This document shows, one piece after another, positions 45,572-54,623 of a stretch of DNA of 64,000 nucleotides (position 1 is the stretch's first letter; each line of letters starts with the position of its first letter). Made by a program: the position numbers and the translations under genes. The DNA comes from Planctomycetes bacterium syqfu (lineage in GTDB: Bacteria; Planctomycetota; Phycisphaerae; Phycisphaerales; Phycisphaeraceae). Location: positions 4,216,001-4,280,000 of the forward strand of contig CP087563.1 in assembly GCA_020974905.1 (NCBI GenBank), given 5' to 3'. The notes under the pieces are model-generated. The model ran no database searches. It saw only the letters and a program-made list of their open reading frames with translations, and was not told the DNA's origin.

Positions 45572-45668
45572 AGGGACTAGGGACTAGCGGCTAGGGACTA
45601 GGGTTTGAAAATCCTGAAACCTACGAAAAAATCCCCCTGGTCCCAAGTCCCTAGTCGCTAGTCCCTTT
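45572..45668. repeat. Tandem-armed inverted repeat, GGGACTAG family, copy 2
   Basis: Left arm AGGGACTAGGGACTAGCGGC (and on) and right arm GTCCCTAGTCGCTAGTCCCT. It fills the gap between the Hsp20-like gene and lon; with copy 1 it brackets the Hsp20-like gene. Confidence 0.8.
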
Positions 45669-45678
45669 GGAATAAACT

Positions 45679-48150
45679 GTGAACCAAGATAGAACGCCAA
45701 TCGTGAATTTTGTGGATGAAGAAGGCAATATGCACTCAGAAGTGATCGACGTGCCATTGGACCCGGATTCAGTGGATGATCAAGGTAATTTCAAGATCCC
45801 CAGCAAGCTGCCGGTCTTGCCGATCCGTGGCGTGGTGATGTTCCCCGGCACGGTGATGCCCTTGGGGATCGGTCGGCCAAAGAGTCGGAAGATGCTCGAA
45901 GAATGCCTGCCACACTCCAAGATCATCGCACTGGTGACCCAGCACGAAGAGGAACAGGAAGACCCCGGCGTGGATGATCTCTACACCGTGGGGACGGCAG
46001 CCATCGTCGTGAAAATGATGAATGAGCCGGACGACACCATCTCGCTGTTGGTCCATGGTCTGGGGCGCATCAAGATCAAGAAGTTCGAGCAGTCCGAGCC
46101 CTACTTCGTCTGTCGTCACGAACCGATCAATGAACTGCCAGGAACTGGCAAGAAGTTCTTTGCAGGTGTCGAACAACTCCGCGAACAGGCCCGCCAACTC
46201 ATCGAGCTTGCGCCCAACGCGCCGGACCAGGCCGTCAACGTGCTCTTGAACATCGACAACCCAAGCAATCTGGCGGACTTTCTGGGTGCGAACCTGAATC
46301 TGGACGTGCAGCAGAAGCAGGACCTTTTGGAAGAACGTGATGTTGCCAAGCGCATTCGCCTGGTGCATCAGCATGTGTCCGCCCAACTGGAAATCCTCAA
46401 GCTTCAGCAGAAGATTCAGGAAGATGTCCATTCGAGCATTGGCGAAACGCAGCGCAAGATTTTCCTGCGCGAACAACTCAAAGCCATCCAGAACGAACTG
46501 GGTGAAGGTGCAGACGGTTACTCTGACACCACGCTCATCGAACTGCGCAATCGCATCGAAGAAGCCAACCCGCCGGAGAAGGCGATGACTGATGCGATCA
46601 AGGAACTCGACCGCTTGGAGTCGATCCCGCCAGCATCGCCTGAGTATTCAATGATCCTGTCGTATCTGGAACTGGTTGCGGACCTGCCTTGGGATAAGGC
46701 AAGTAAAGACAACCTGGACCTGGAGCGCGCTCAGAAAGTCCTCGACCGTGATCACTACGGCCTGGACAAGGTCAAGCGCCGTCTCATTGAGTACCTTGCA
46801 GTGCGCAAGCTCAACCCCACCGGTCGCGGGCCGATCCTGTGTCTGGTCGGACCTCCGGGCGTGGGTAAGACATCGCTTGGACATTCCGTTGCTGATGCCT
46901 TGGGTCGTGAGTTTGTGCGCATGAGTTTTGGTGGCATTCGTGATGAAGCGGAAATTCGCGGACACCGTCGGACGTATATCGGCGCGATGCCCGGGCGAAT
47001 CGTGCAGGAACTCAAGCGCGCAGGGACCAACAACCCGGTGATGATGCTTGACGAGATCGATAAACTTGGCGCGGACTTCCGTGGTGATCCGGCATCGGCA
47101 TTGCTTGAAGTGCTTGATCCCAGACAGAACGATGCGTTTGTGGATCGGTACCTTGATTTGCCGTTTGATTTGTCTCAGGTGATTTTCATCTGTACCGCCA
47201 ACTACCTGGAGAACATTCCCCCAGCATTGCGTGACCGTATGGAGATCATTGACATCCCCGGCTACACCGACAACGACAAACTCCAGATTGCAAAGAAGTA
47301 TCTCGTCCCAAGACAGCTCGAAGAAAACGGCTTGCAGAAGTCCAAGTGCAAATGGAACATCAAGGCCATCCGCAAGACGATTGAGGACTACACCCGCGAA
47401 GCAGGCGTGCGTGATCTGGAACGACAGATCGGTTCGGTGTGTCGCAGCATTGCAGCGACCGTTGCCAAAGCGAAAAGGAAATCCACCAAGGTGATCTCCG
47501 TCGATGAAGCTGCGGTGCGTGAACATTTGGGCCCTGAAAAACACTTCCGCGAAATGGATGACCGCACCAAGATTCCGGGCGTGGTCGTCGGCCTGGCCTA
47601 CACCGCAGTGGGCGGCGAAATCCTATTCATCGAAACCACCAGCTATCCAGGCAGTGGCAAGATCACCATCACCGGCCAACTTGGCGATGTCATGAAAGAG
47701 TCCGCCTCAGCAGCATTGAGCCTGCTTAAGAGTCGAGCATCGAAGCTTGGTATTGATGTCAAGAAGCTCGATGAACTTGATCTGCACATTCACGTCCCCG
47801 CTGGTGCGGTCCCCAAGGATGGTCCCTCTGCTGGCGTGTCGATGTTCACGTCGCTGGTTTCTTTGCTGCTTGATTTGCCGGTAAAATCGCATCTGGCCAT
47901 GACCGGTGAGATCACGCTGCGTGGGTTGGTGTTACCCATTGGTGGTGTCAAAGAAAAATCACTGGCAGCATCACGCGTCGGCGTCAAGACCATCATCATG
48001 CCCAAACATAACGAACGTGATCTGGAAGAAGTCGACCCACAGGTCAAGAAAAAGTGCAAGTTCGTGTTCGTTGAAAATGTGGACGAACTGCTGAATGTGG
48101 CATTCGGAGAGGCGGCACTCAAACGTGCGATCGATGCGAAGAAATCGTAA
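45679..48150 (+). CDS. lon: ATP-dependent protease Lon
   Basis: Lon protease, 823 residues: N-terminal substrate domain starting near LPVLPIRGVVMFPG, central AAA+ domain with Walker A GPPGVGKTS (from about 391), and C-terminal Ser-Lys peptidase with Ser717 (PKDGPSAG) and Lys760 (GGVKEKSLAA). It degrades misfolded and regulatory proteins in the cytoplasm. The start is given as GTG 45679; ATG 45730 is an alternative because the first 17 residues are acidic and not conserved in appearance. The upstream Hsp20-like gene suggests a proteostasis neighbourhood. A strong terminator follows. Confidence 0.96.
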   Translation: MNQDRTPIVNFVDEEGNMHSEVIDVPLDPDSVDDQGNFKIPSKLPVLPIRGVVMFPGTVMPLGIGRPKSRKMLEECLPHSKIIALVTQHEEEQEDPGVDDLYTVGTAAIVVKMMNEPDDTISLLVHGLGRIKIKKFEQSEPYFVCRHEPINELPGTGKKFFAGVEQLREQARQLIELAPNAPDQAVNVLLNIDNPSNLADFLGANLNLDVQQKQDLLEERDVAKRIRLVHQHVSAQLEILKLQQKIQEDVHSSIGETQRKIFLREQLKAIQNELGEGADGYSDTTLIELRNRIEEANPPEKAMTDAIKELDRLESIPPASPEYSMILSYLELVADLPWDKASKDNLDLERAQKVLDRDHYGLDKVKRRLIEYLAVRKLNPTGRGPILCLVGPPGVGKTSLGHSVADALGREFVRMSFGGIRDEAEIRGHRRTYIGAMPGRIVQELKRAGTNNPVMMLDEIDKLGADFRGDPASALLEVLDPRQNDAFVDRYLDLPFDLSQVIFICTANYLENIPPALRDRMEIIDIPGYTDNDKLQIAKKYLVPRQLEENGLQKSKCKWNIKAIRKTIEDYTREAGVRDLERQIGSVCRSIAATVAKAKRKSTKVISVDEAAVREHLGPEKHFREMDDRTKIPGVVVGLAYTAVGGEILFIETTSYPGSGKITITGQLGDVMKESASAALSLLKSRASKLGIDVKKLDELDLHIHVPAGAVPKDGPSAGVSMFTSLVSLLLDLPVKSHLAMTGEITLRGLVLPIGGVKEKSLAASRVGVKTIIMPKHNERDLEEVDPQVKKKCKFVFVENVDELLNVAFGEAALKRAIDAKKS

Positions 48151-48179
48151 GACATACTGACGACAGATTGATTCATACT

Positions 48180-48217
48180 CAGCACAGTGCGATACGATTT
48201 GCACTGTGCTGTTTTTA
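48180..48217 (+). terminator. Terminator of lon
   Basis: Perfect 10-bp stem AGCACAGTGC/GCACTGTGCT (48181-48190 and 48201-48210) followed by GTTTTTATTT. Confidence 0.9.
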
Positions 48218-48338
48218 TTTGCATCTTCGATGCAACAGCATTGTGTCACAATGCAGCTATTTTTGATTTATACAAGTGTGACCTATTCGCAGCACAATAG
48301 CTGCGTTGCGACGCAACGCTGAGAAGACGGAGTCTTCT
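48218..48338. repeat. Inverted pair of REP units (BIME-like)
   Basis: REP unit A (48218-48262): hairpin TTGCATC/GATGCAA with 3-nt loop, then GCATTGTGTCACAATGC and AGCTATT. REP unit B (48296-48338), in opposite orientation: AATAGCTGCGTTGCGACGCA (and on) followed by hairpin AGAAGAC/GTCTTCT. Both match the units flanking the RAYT gene at 52215. They lie between lon and the next gene. Confidence 0.8.
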
Positions 48339-48366
48339 ACGATTTCGTTGTGTTGTCAGTTGTGCA

Positions 48367-48639
48367 TCACTTACCAAGTCGATCAAATGCCGCAGCGTAT
48401 TTGCGGATGACGATCTGGTAGTGCGTGTTTTCAGCGACTGCACGAAGCAGTCCCTGGATGAGAGTCAGTTGTTTTTCGAAGGGACCGTCAGCAGCATTCT
48501 CCGCCATTTTTTCGGTCATCTTCAGCAGGTTGCCGATGCGTCCTTCGTCGGTACCGCCGGATTGCATGTGGTCACGCAATTCAGCAAGCTCTTCGCGGAG
48601 CATGGTCATGTGAGATTCAGTGATCATTCCGTCGCTCAT
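48367..48639 (-). CDS. Hypothetical 90-residue helical protein
   Basis: A small, highly charged protein predicted by eye to be almost entirely alpha-helical, with a coiled-coil-like MLREELAELRDHM and EKMAENAADGPFEKQLTLIQ. No membrane segment, signal peptide or known motif is seen. The start at 48639 (MSDGMITESH) is preferred; a longer frame to 48753 adds residues that do not resemble the rest. I do not recognise it. It is flanked by REP units at its 3' side and by a long structured gap at its 5' side. Confidence 0.55.
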   Translation of the reverse strand: MSDGMITESHMTMLREELAELRDHMQSGGTDEGRIGNLLKMTEKMAENAADGPFEKQLTLIQGLLRAVAENTHYQIVIRKYAAAFDRLGK

Positions 48640-49272
48640 GTTCAAGGCCTTCCATGTCAGATGCCGTGCTTCTGGACCTAAGCAAAACTTCCTGACCAAA
48701 GCTAACCCGTGTTTGGATGCGAGCCAGCGAATTCCGAATAACCCATTCAACAAAACGGACGTTGATTGGGTTTGTAGCGGTTAGGCAAATCGGTGATTGT
48801 GAATTATGTTCATCTTACCGGTAAAACGCTCAAGTCCATCAAAAAATTGCGAGCTTACTGAACAATGTTCAATTTTTCTGAGACATTTTCTTATCAGACA
48901 TGAGGTTATTGGACGTAGAGCCTCGTAATGTCTGACAATGGGAATCTGATGCAGGTTGAGCACCGGGTGTCAACCTGGTGCCCGATGCGTTTACGCACCT
49001 TCAAACGGGTACCAGATTGACATCCGGTGCTCATGTCTCGATGTGTGTTCAAACTTCATCCATACACAACGTTCTCACATCTGGTGCATTGAGTTTCATT
49101 GCGATCAACCGAACACCCGCATTCTCAATGGTTAAAAATGTCTTGTTATCAGGAGTTTGTGACGTTGCTGCGACGCTTTGCCAGTCGAAATTCTGGGCGA
49201 TTCATGCTAAGATTTGCCTTCTGCACGGTAAAAATGACCTGACAAATTGACTCCAAAATCAAGAGGCTATCC
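48640..49272. other. 633-bp gap with stacked inverted repeats before acnA
   Basis: No convincing gene. It contains a perfect palindrome TGAACAATGTTCA (48859-48871), a stem TCAGACAT (48894-48901) / ATGTCTGA (48928-48935) with an inner GAGG/CCTC, and an inverted repeat of 27 nt (48958-48984 and 49006-49032; 24 of 27 pair) whose loop holds GCGT/ACGC. It may be a structured RNA or a regulatory region of acnA. Confidence 0.5.
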
Positions 49273-52044
49273 ATGGCAAACCCCCGCGAAACCGCAAAAC
49301 AGACGCTTAGCACGCCGTTGGGCGACAAGACCATCTACAACCTGAGCACCCTCGGTGACCAAGTCAACAAGCTGCCTTACTCGATCAAGGTGCTGCTCGA
49401 AGCGGTTCTCCGCAATGTCGACGAATATGTGTACACGTCCGACCACGTCAACGCTCTGGCCAATTATGACGCCAAGAACGTCGGCGAAGTTGAAATCCCC
49501 TTCATGCCCGGTCGCGTAGTCCTGCAGGACTTCACCGGCGTGCCTGCCGTCGTGGACCTCGCTGCCATGCGTGCGGGGATCGTCCGCATGACCGGTAACG
49601 AAGCCGATGCCGCCAAGGTCAACCCGCTGGTCCCCTGTGATCTGGTCATCGACCACTCCGTGCAGGTCGACGCCTTTGGCAGTGATGTCGCCCTGACCAT
49701 CAACTCCGAAAAGGAATTTGAGCGTAACAATGAACGCTATGAGTTTCTCAAGTGGGGGCAGCAGGCATTTAAAAACTTCCGCGTCGTCCCCCCTGCCACC
49801 GGCATCGTCCACCAGATCAACCTCGAATACCTTGCCAAGGGCGTCTGGGACAACGGTGACACACTCTATCCCGACTCCCTGGTCGGCACCGACAGCCACA
49901 CCACCATGATCAACGGCTTGGGCGTCGTCGGTTGGGGTGTGGGCGGGATTGAAGCCGAAGCCATCATGCTCGGTCAGCCCATCTTCATGCTCATCCCCGA
50001 AGTCGTTGGCGTCAAACTCACCGGCAAACTCAAGGAAGGCGTCACTGCCACCGACCTGGTCCTTCGCATCACCCAGATGCTCCGAGCCCACGGCGTGGTC
50101 GGCAAGTTCTGCGAGTTCCACGGCCCCGGTCTTGCCAACATGACCCTCGCCAACCGTGCAACCATCGCCAACATGGCGCCGGAATATGGTGCGACCCTCG
50201 GCTTCTTCCCCATCGACGATCAAACGCTTGAATACATGAAACTCACCGGCCGCGATGAAAAACTCATTGCCACCGTCGAACAATACTGCAAAGCCAACGG
50301 CTTCTGGCGTGATGACAACAACCAGGCAGTCTACACCGACGAACTGGAACTGGACATGTCCACCGTTGTCCCCGCACTCTCCGGCCCCAAGCGCCCGCAG
50401 GATCGCATCGACCTCACCGACATGCAGCCCAAGTGGAAGGAAACGCTGGCAAGCTTCGGTCGCTCCACCGGCGCCAATGCCGCAGCAAACATGGACTCCG
50501 AAGGCGGCACCGCCGTCCTCGAAGCCGAACCGGCAACAGGCGTGGAAGTCGAATATGACGGCCAGACCTTCACCCTCAAGGACGGCGACGTCTGCATCGC
50601 AGCCATCACCTCCTGCACCAACACCTCCAACCCCGACGTGATGATCGCTGCGGGTCTTGTTGCCAAGAAAGCCAACGCGTTGGGTCTCACCCGCAAGCCG
50701 TGGGTCAAGACCTCCATGGCGCCCGGCTCCAAGGTCGTCACCGACTACTACGAAAAAGCGCAACTCTGGGACGATCTCAACGCCCTGGGCTTTAACCTTG
50801 TCGGCTACGGCTGCACCACCTGCATTGGTAACTCCGGTCCGCTCCCTGAACCGATCTCCAAAGCGATCAACGAACACAACCTCGTCGCCTGCTCGGTGCT
50901 CTCAGGTAACCGTAACTTCGAAGGCCGTATCGGCCCCGACATCAAGGCCAACTACCTGGCCTCCCCGCCGTTGGTCGTGGCTTACGCCATTGCCGGTACC
51001 GTCAACATCGACTTGCAGAATGACCCCATCGCCACCGACAAGGATGGCAAGCCGGTCTACCTCAAGGACATCTGGCCCGCCCAATCCGAAGTCGACGAAC
51101 TGGTCAAAACCTGCGTGACCCGTGAGCAGTTTGAAACCCAGTATGCCGACACCTTCGCAGGCTCGACCGAATGGCAGGCGATCCAAGCCTCCACCGGTGC
51201 GTTGTACGAATGGAACGAAAAGTCCACCTACGTCCAGGAACCGCCGTTCTTCGTGGGACTCACGCCCGACGTCAAGCCGATCGCACCGATCTCCGGCGCA
51301 CGCTGTTTGGCCAAGCTTGCTGACTCGGTGACGACGGACCACATCAGCCCCGCGGGTGCCATCAAGCGTCACACGCCTGCTGCCAAGTATCTGGATGACA
51401 ACGGCGTACCGGTCTCCATGTACAACTCATTCGGTTCTCGCCGTGGTAATGACCGTGTGATGACCCGTGGCACATTCGCCAACATCCGCGTGAAAAACCA
51501 ACTCGCCCCCGGCACCGAAGGCGGCTACACCGTCGACTTCACCGGTGCCGAACCCGTGAATCCTTACAACGACCCGGCAGTCGGTCAGGATGCACCGGGC
51601 GGCAAGGTCAGCTTCATCTATGACGCCGTCCAGAACTACAAGAAGGCTGGCACCCCGCTGGTCGTCCTGGCAGGCATCGACTACGGCATGGGCTCCAGCC
51701 GTGACTGGGCTGCCAAGGGCACGTTCCTGCTGGGTGTCAAAGCTGTCATCGCCAAGAGCTACGAACGTATCCACCGTTCCAACCTCGTGGGCATGGGCGT
51801 GCTTCCCCTGCAATACAAAGACGGGCAGGACGCGGACAGCCTCGGTCTCACTGGCACCGAGTCCTTCGACATCCAAATCGACGATGCCGTCAAACCCCGC
51901 CAGGACATCACCGTCATCGCCACCAAGGAAGACGGCAGCAAGGTCGAGTTCACCACCCAATGCCGCATCGACACCCCCGTGGAAGTCGACTACTACCGCA
52001 ACGGCGGCATCCTCCACACCGTGCTGAGAAACATGGCCAAGTAA
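49273..52044 (+). CDS. acnA: Aconitate hydratase A
   Basis: Aconitase of the AcnA/IRP1 type, 923 residues, interconverting citrate and isocitrate in the TCA cycle. The [4Fe-4S] ligands are Cys448 (TSCTNTSNP) and Cys514/Cys517 ([12 protein letters not shown]). Other signatures are [21 protein letters not shown] near residue 205 and the swivel-domain [16 protein letters not shown]. The length is slightly above E. coli AcnA. AGAGG lies 6 nt before the ATG. It is a single-gene unit with a strong terminator; the upstream gap is structured. Confidence 0.97.
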   Translation: MANPRETAKQTLSTPLGDKTIYNLSTLGDQVNKLPYSIKVLLEAVLRNVDEYVYTSDHVNALANYDAKNVGEVEIPFMPGRVVLQDFTGVPAVVDLAAMRAGIVRMTGNEADAAKVNPLVPCDLVIDHSVQVDAFGSDVALTINSEKEFERNNERYEFLKWGQQAFKNFRVVPPATGIVHQINLEYLAKGVWDNGDTLYPDSLVGTDSHTTMINGLGVVGWGVGGIEAEAIMLGQPIFMLIPEVVGVKLTGKLKEGVTATDLVLRITQMLRAHGVVGKFCEFHGPGLANMTLANRATIANMAPEYGATLGFFPIDDQTLEYMKLTGRDEKLIATVEQYCKANGFWRDDNNQAVYTDELELDMSTVVPALSGPKRPQDRIDLTDMQPKWKETLASFGRSTGANAAANMDSEGGTAVLEAEPATGVEVEYDGQTFTLKDGDVCIAAITSCTNTSNPDVMIAAGLVAKKANALGLTRKPWVKTSMAPGSKVVTDYYEKAQLWDDLNALGFNLVGYGCTTCIGNSGPLPEPISKAINEHNLVACSVLSGNRNFEGRIGPDIKANYLASPPLVVAYAIAGTVNIDLQNDPIATDKDGKPVYLKDIWPAQSEVDELVKTCVTREQFETQYADTFAGSTEWQAIQASTGALYEWNEKSTYVQEPPFFVGLTPDVKPIAPISGARCLAKLADSVTTDHISPAGAIKRHTPAAKYLDDNGVPVSMYNSFGSRRGNDRVMTRGTFANIRVKNQLAPGTEGGYTVDFTGAEPVNPYNDPAVGQDAPGGKVSFIYDAVQNYKKAGTPLVVLAGIDYGMGSSRDWAAKGTFLLGVKAVIAKSYERIHRSNLVGMGVLPLQYKDGQDADSLGLTGTESFDIQIDDAVKPRQDITVIATKEDGSKVEFTTQCRIDTPVEVDYYRNGGILHTVLRNMAK

Positions 52045-52090
52045 AACCAACCACGCGACCGATGATGTAAGTCGCAGTGAAGATCAAAAC

Positions 52091-52132
52091 AAAAAACGCT
52101 GACATGCTCATTGAGTGTGTCAGCGTTTTTTA
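52091..52132 (+). terminator. Terminator of acnA
   Basis: Stem AAAAACGCTGACA/TGTCAGCGTTTTT with a loop of about 13 nt, T-rich on both strands. Confidence 0.9.
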
Positions 52133-52155
52133 TTTGAATTTGTGAACACAAAGAT

Positions 52156-52208
52156 ACGCGACTTCGTCGCGTCTGCGTTGCAACGCAACCCTGTATCGCA
52201 AAGCGATA
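52156..52208. repeat. REP unit on the 3' side of the RAYT gene
   Basis: CTGCGTTGCAACGCAACCCTG (conserved hairpin) followed by TATCGC-AAA-GCGATA, the variable second hairpin. It is preceded by a further small hairpin CGCGACTTCGTCGCG. It ends 7 nt before the RAYT stop codon. Confidence 0.7.
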
Positions 52209-52214
52209 ATCACA

Positions 52215-52682
52215 TCACACTTCAAACCATTGCACACCTTTATGACTGCGAAGATAACGTAACATCAGATAATCGAAGTGTTCCTGATCTTTTACCTGTT
52301 TACGACTGCCTGCACGTGTGAACCATTGTTGTTTTTTGATATGATTCAAATGTGTTGTCAATGCGTGTTTCAAACTTCGACGAATTGAATCCCACTTCCG
52401 ATCATCTTTCCAACTGATAAGCATATGTACATGTGATGTATCTGTTGCAACACCATGTAAACGCAGTCCTTGAAATGATGTTGTTTCTTGCAGTGATTCA
52501 ATGATTCTTGTTTGAAGTGCACGATCAAAACGCACAACATCCTGCGTCATCTGCTCTTTGTACTTGTCTGCAAGTTCGAGATTCTGTTCGTGAATACCTT
52601 GCCCGTCACGTCGCACGTAACCGCGTTTGCGGTCGGGTAACCATGTGCCATATGCATGGAATGTGAAAAGGTAACATGGCAT
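52215..52682 (-). CDS. REP-associated tyrosine transposase (RAYT), Y1 family
   Basis: A 155-residue IS200-like Y1 transposase relative. The HUH metal motif is SHVHMLISW (His84, His86) and the candidate catalytic tyrosine is Tyr138 in EHFDYLMLRYL. The N-terminus YLFTFHAYGTWLPDRKRG is typical of the RAYT group. It appears complete. RAYTs are domesticated single-copy transposases that act on REP hairpins; here REP units flank the gene on both sides (52156-52208 and 52693-52806). TATACT lies 6 nt before the ATG, so it has its own leaderless promoter. Confidence 0.9.
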   Translation of the reverse strand: MPCYLFTFHAYGTWLPDRKRGYVRRDGQGIHEQNLELADKYKEQMTQDVVRFDRALQTRIIESLQETTSFQGLRLHGVATDTSHVHMLISWKDDRKWDSIRRSLKHALTTHLNHIKKQQWFTRAGSRKQVKDQEHFDYLMLRYLRSHKGVQWFEV

Positions 52683-52688
52683 TGCACG

Positions 52689-52694
52689 AGTATA
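52689..52694 (-). promoter_or_regulatory. -10-like TATACT, 6 nt before RAYT ATG
   Basis: On the minus strand TATACT is followed by CGTGCA and the ATG at 52682. It overlaps the edge of the first upstream REP unit. Confidence 0.45.
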
Positions 52695-52806
52695 ACTTGC
52701 TATGCAAGTTCAGCGTTGCATCGCAACGCAGCTATTTTATTTAATCTCACATCAACACAATCCAATAGCTGCATTGCGATGCAATGCTGAAACTGCAAAG
52801 CAGTTT
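52693..52806. repeat. Inverted pair of REP units upstream of RAYT
   Basis: REP unit C (about 52693-52736): hairpin AACTTGC/GCAAGTT, then CAGCGTTGCATCGCAACGC and AGCTATT. REP unit D (52764-52806), opposite orientation: AATAGCTGCATTGCGATGCA (and on), then AAACTGC/GCAGTTT. The geometry is the same as at 48218-48338. Confidence 0.85.
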
Positions 52807-52832
52807 ATTGATTCATCCAGTCGATCATGAAT

Positions 52833-54446
52833 TCACACCGCGCCGGGATCACGATCCAGGCTTTGTTCGAGTGTGAGATTCTCATCCGTCTTCTTGCTTG
52901 TGTAGTGCATGAGCATCAAAATCGCAGCGGCAGCAAGGTACACCCACGCAAACTCTGAGGCGACCATGTAGCGCATGTTGCCATCACCGTCAAACATTGG
53001 CGCGAAGACATTTGTGATATTGCCATCCACCAATTCAAAGGCATGGATCACACCCGTCGCTGACAACACTGAGGCAGCGACCATCCATGCAGCAGCCTTG
53101 TTGAGTTTGCGATCAATGATGAATGCGAGAATCGTTGCATAGAGCAATGACGTGACAAGAAAACCCTGACTCAGCGAGATGATGCCTTCCAGATAGACGC
53201 CTGACTGCTTGAGGGGTTCCATGGCATCGGTGAGGGTTTTGCCCCCGAGCATCAGACACGGCTTAACCAGAATGTCCAAGGCCCATGCAGCAAAGGCAGG
53301 AATCAAACCGAAAGCAACTGCCAGGGCATGAGCCCGTGGGACGGCAGCGAAGGCCTGGGCGGTGATGATGATGCCGATCCACAGGAGAATGCCAAGCATG
53401 ACTTCGACAGGGATCCATTGCTGGATAAACGTCATCGCGCCGGTGAAGCAGACCACCGCGATGGCGATGCCGTTGAGCACACTGTAGCCAGCACGGGCGC
53501 CCATCGCTTTCCAGCCGGGGTGTCCGATGTAGATGGTGGTTGGGAAGGTTGAACCGAACAGGGATGCGATGATCGAGCCGATGCCGTTGACGAGTAAGCT
53601 TGATCGCGTGGGGAATTGATCACCTGCTGCTTCAGCCGATTCGAGATTTTGTAACGAGCCGATGATGTTGAATAACCCCATCGGGAAAATGATCGACATG
53701 TACTGCCAACCTGCAGGATTGGAAAGAAATCCCAGTAGTGTCGTGGCTGTCTGCTTGGGGGGATAAAATCCGATATCCCCTGCAGCTTGAGCAGGCGTCC
53801 AATCAGTCAGATTCATGGCTTTGAGCCCCCATGCAATCAGCACACCAACGACAATCGCAACCAACCCCGCAGGCAAACCAATCGGCAACTTGATCCGGGA
53901 AGCATAGGCAATGAGGATGATCAACATCGGCAAGAGCGCAATCTCCGGCGAAGCGAAAAGCTGGAAGATGAAGTTCATACTGATGAACGTGATCGCCACA
54001 CCAGCGAGGGCAGAAAGCAGTCCTGCACGCGGTGTGTGTTTGCGAAGCCAATCCCCGATGAAAGCGCCGCCGGTCTCCATGAGTCCACTGACAAAACAGG
54101 CAAAGAGTCCGACTTTCCAGGTCAGATTTGAATCGTTGGTTTGGTGATACACGGGGACCATGACCAGGAAGATGTAGGCGATCATGCTCGGCGTGTTAAT
54201 GCCATAGGGCAGCGCGGTGATGTCATCCCGGCCGGTCTTTTTCATCAGCGACCAGGCTTGATAAGCGTAGAAAAAATTGCCAATCAAAATAGAGATGGCT
54301 GCCCCCGGAAGAATGTAGCCGTTGACAAGTTCTGCTGGTAATTTGCAGACGTAGATGCACAGGGTTTGGATGAGCATCAACTGAAGCATGTTGTCGATGA
54401 ATAGACCAAAGAAGCCGTCGATATCACCACGAACGAAATATTTCAC
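52833..54446 (-). CDS. NCS2-like purine/xanthine permease
   Basis: Integral membrane transporter, 537 residues, with about 12-14 hydrophobic segments. It resembles the nucleobase:cation symporter-2 superfamily: an early pore segment around GRDDITALPYGINTPS and a later NLESAEAAGDQFPTRSSLLVNGIGS and FGSTFPTTIYIGHPGWKAMGA, matching the xanthine/uracil and AzgA-like half-sites. The substrate is probably a purine or related compound, not certain. The start is GTG at 54446 with AAGG upstream. It is a single gene between the RAYT locus and cinA. Confidence 0.8.
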   Translation of the reverse strand: MKYFVRGDIDGFFGLFIDNMLQLMLIQTLCIYVCKLPAELVNGYILPGAAISILIGNFFYAYQAWSLMKKTGRDDITALPYGINTPSMIAYIFLVMVPVYHQTNDSNLTWKVGLFACFVSGLMETGGAFIGDWLRKHTPRAGLLSALAGVAITFISMNFIFQLFASPEIALLPMLIILIAYASRIKLPIGLPAGLVAIVVGVLIAWGLKAMNLTDWTPAQAAGDIGFYPPKQTATTLLGFLSNPAGWQYMSIIFPMGLFNIIGSLQNLESAEAAGDQFPTRSSLLVNGIGSIIASLFGSTFPTTIYIGHPGWKAMGARAGYSVLNGIAIAVVCFTGAMTFIQQWIPVEVMLGILLWIGIIITAQAFAAVPRAHALAVAFGLIPAFAAWALDILVKPCLMLGGKTLTDAMEPLKQSGVYLEGIISLSQGFLVTSLLYATILAFIIDRKLNKAAAWMVAASVLSATGVIHAFELVDGNITNVFAPMFDGDGNMRYMVASEFAWVYLAAAAILMLMHYTSKKTDENLTLEQSLDRDPGAV

Positions 54447-54611
54447 GTTGTTGAACCTTGCGTATTAAACCTACGGGGGGTGTCAATAATGGATGAGGTG
54501 TATGGTAGCAGGTTCGAGCTTTTGAAAAAGGCATCAAGGCATTTTTACTGCAGAGCGGCTCTGCGGTGAAAAAACGGTTCTTAGGGATATGCGAATGAAT
54601 CGGTATCTGAG

Positions 54612-54617
54612 TAACAT
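54612..54617 (+). promoter_or_regulatory. -10-like TAACAT, 6 nt before cinA ATG
   Basis: TAACAT is followed by ACCCCC and the ATG at 54624. There is no Shine-Dalgarno sequence. Confidence 0.4.
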
Positions 54618-54623
54618 ACCCCC

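Noticed and set aside
46648-47544. 298-codon frame antisense to lon
   Set aside because: Shadow of the lon AAA+ and peptidase region.
48978-49250. 90-codon frame upstream of acnA
   Set aside because: It runs through inverted repeats, has no Shine-Dalgarno sequence or -10 at the start, and the composition is unlike the neighbours.
49267-50877. 536-codon open frame antisense to acnA
   Set aside because: It is the mirror of a highly codon-biased aconitase gene; its product is Gly/Asp/Val-rich with no motif, and acnA is certain.
52160-52810. Complete IS200-like insertion sequence
   Set aside because: There is no second gene (tnpB), and flanks are REP units in BIME arrangement rather than one left-end and one right-end hairpin; a RAYT locus fits better.
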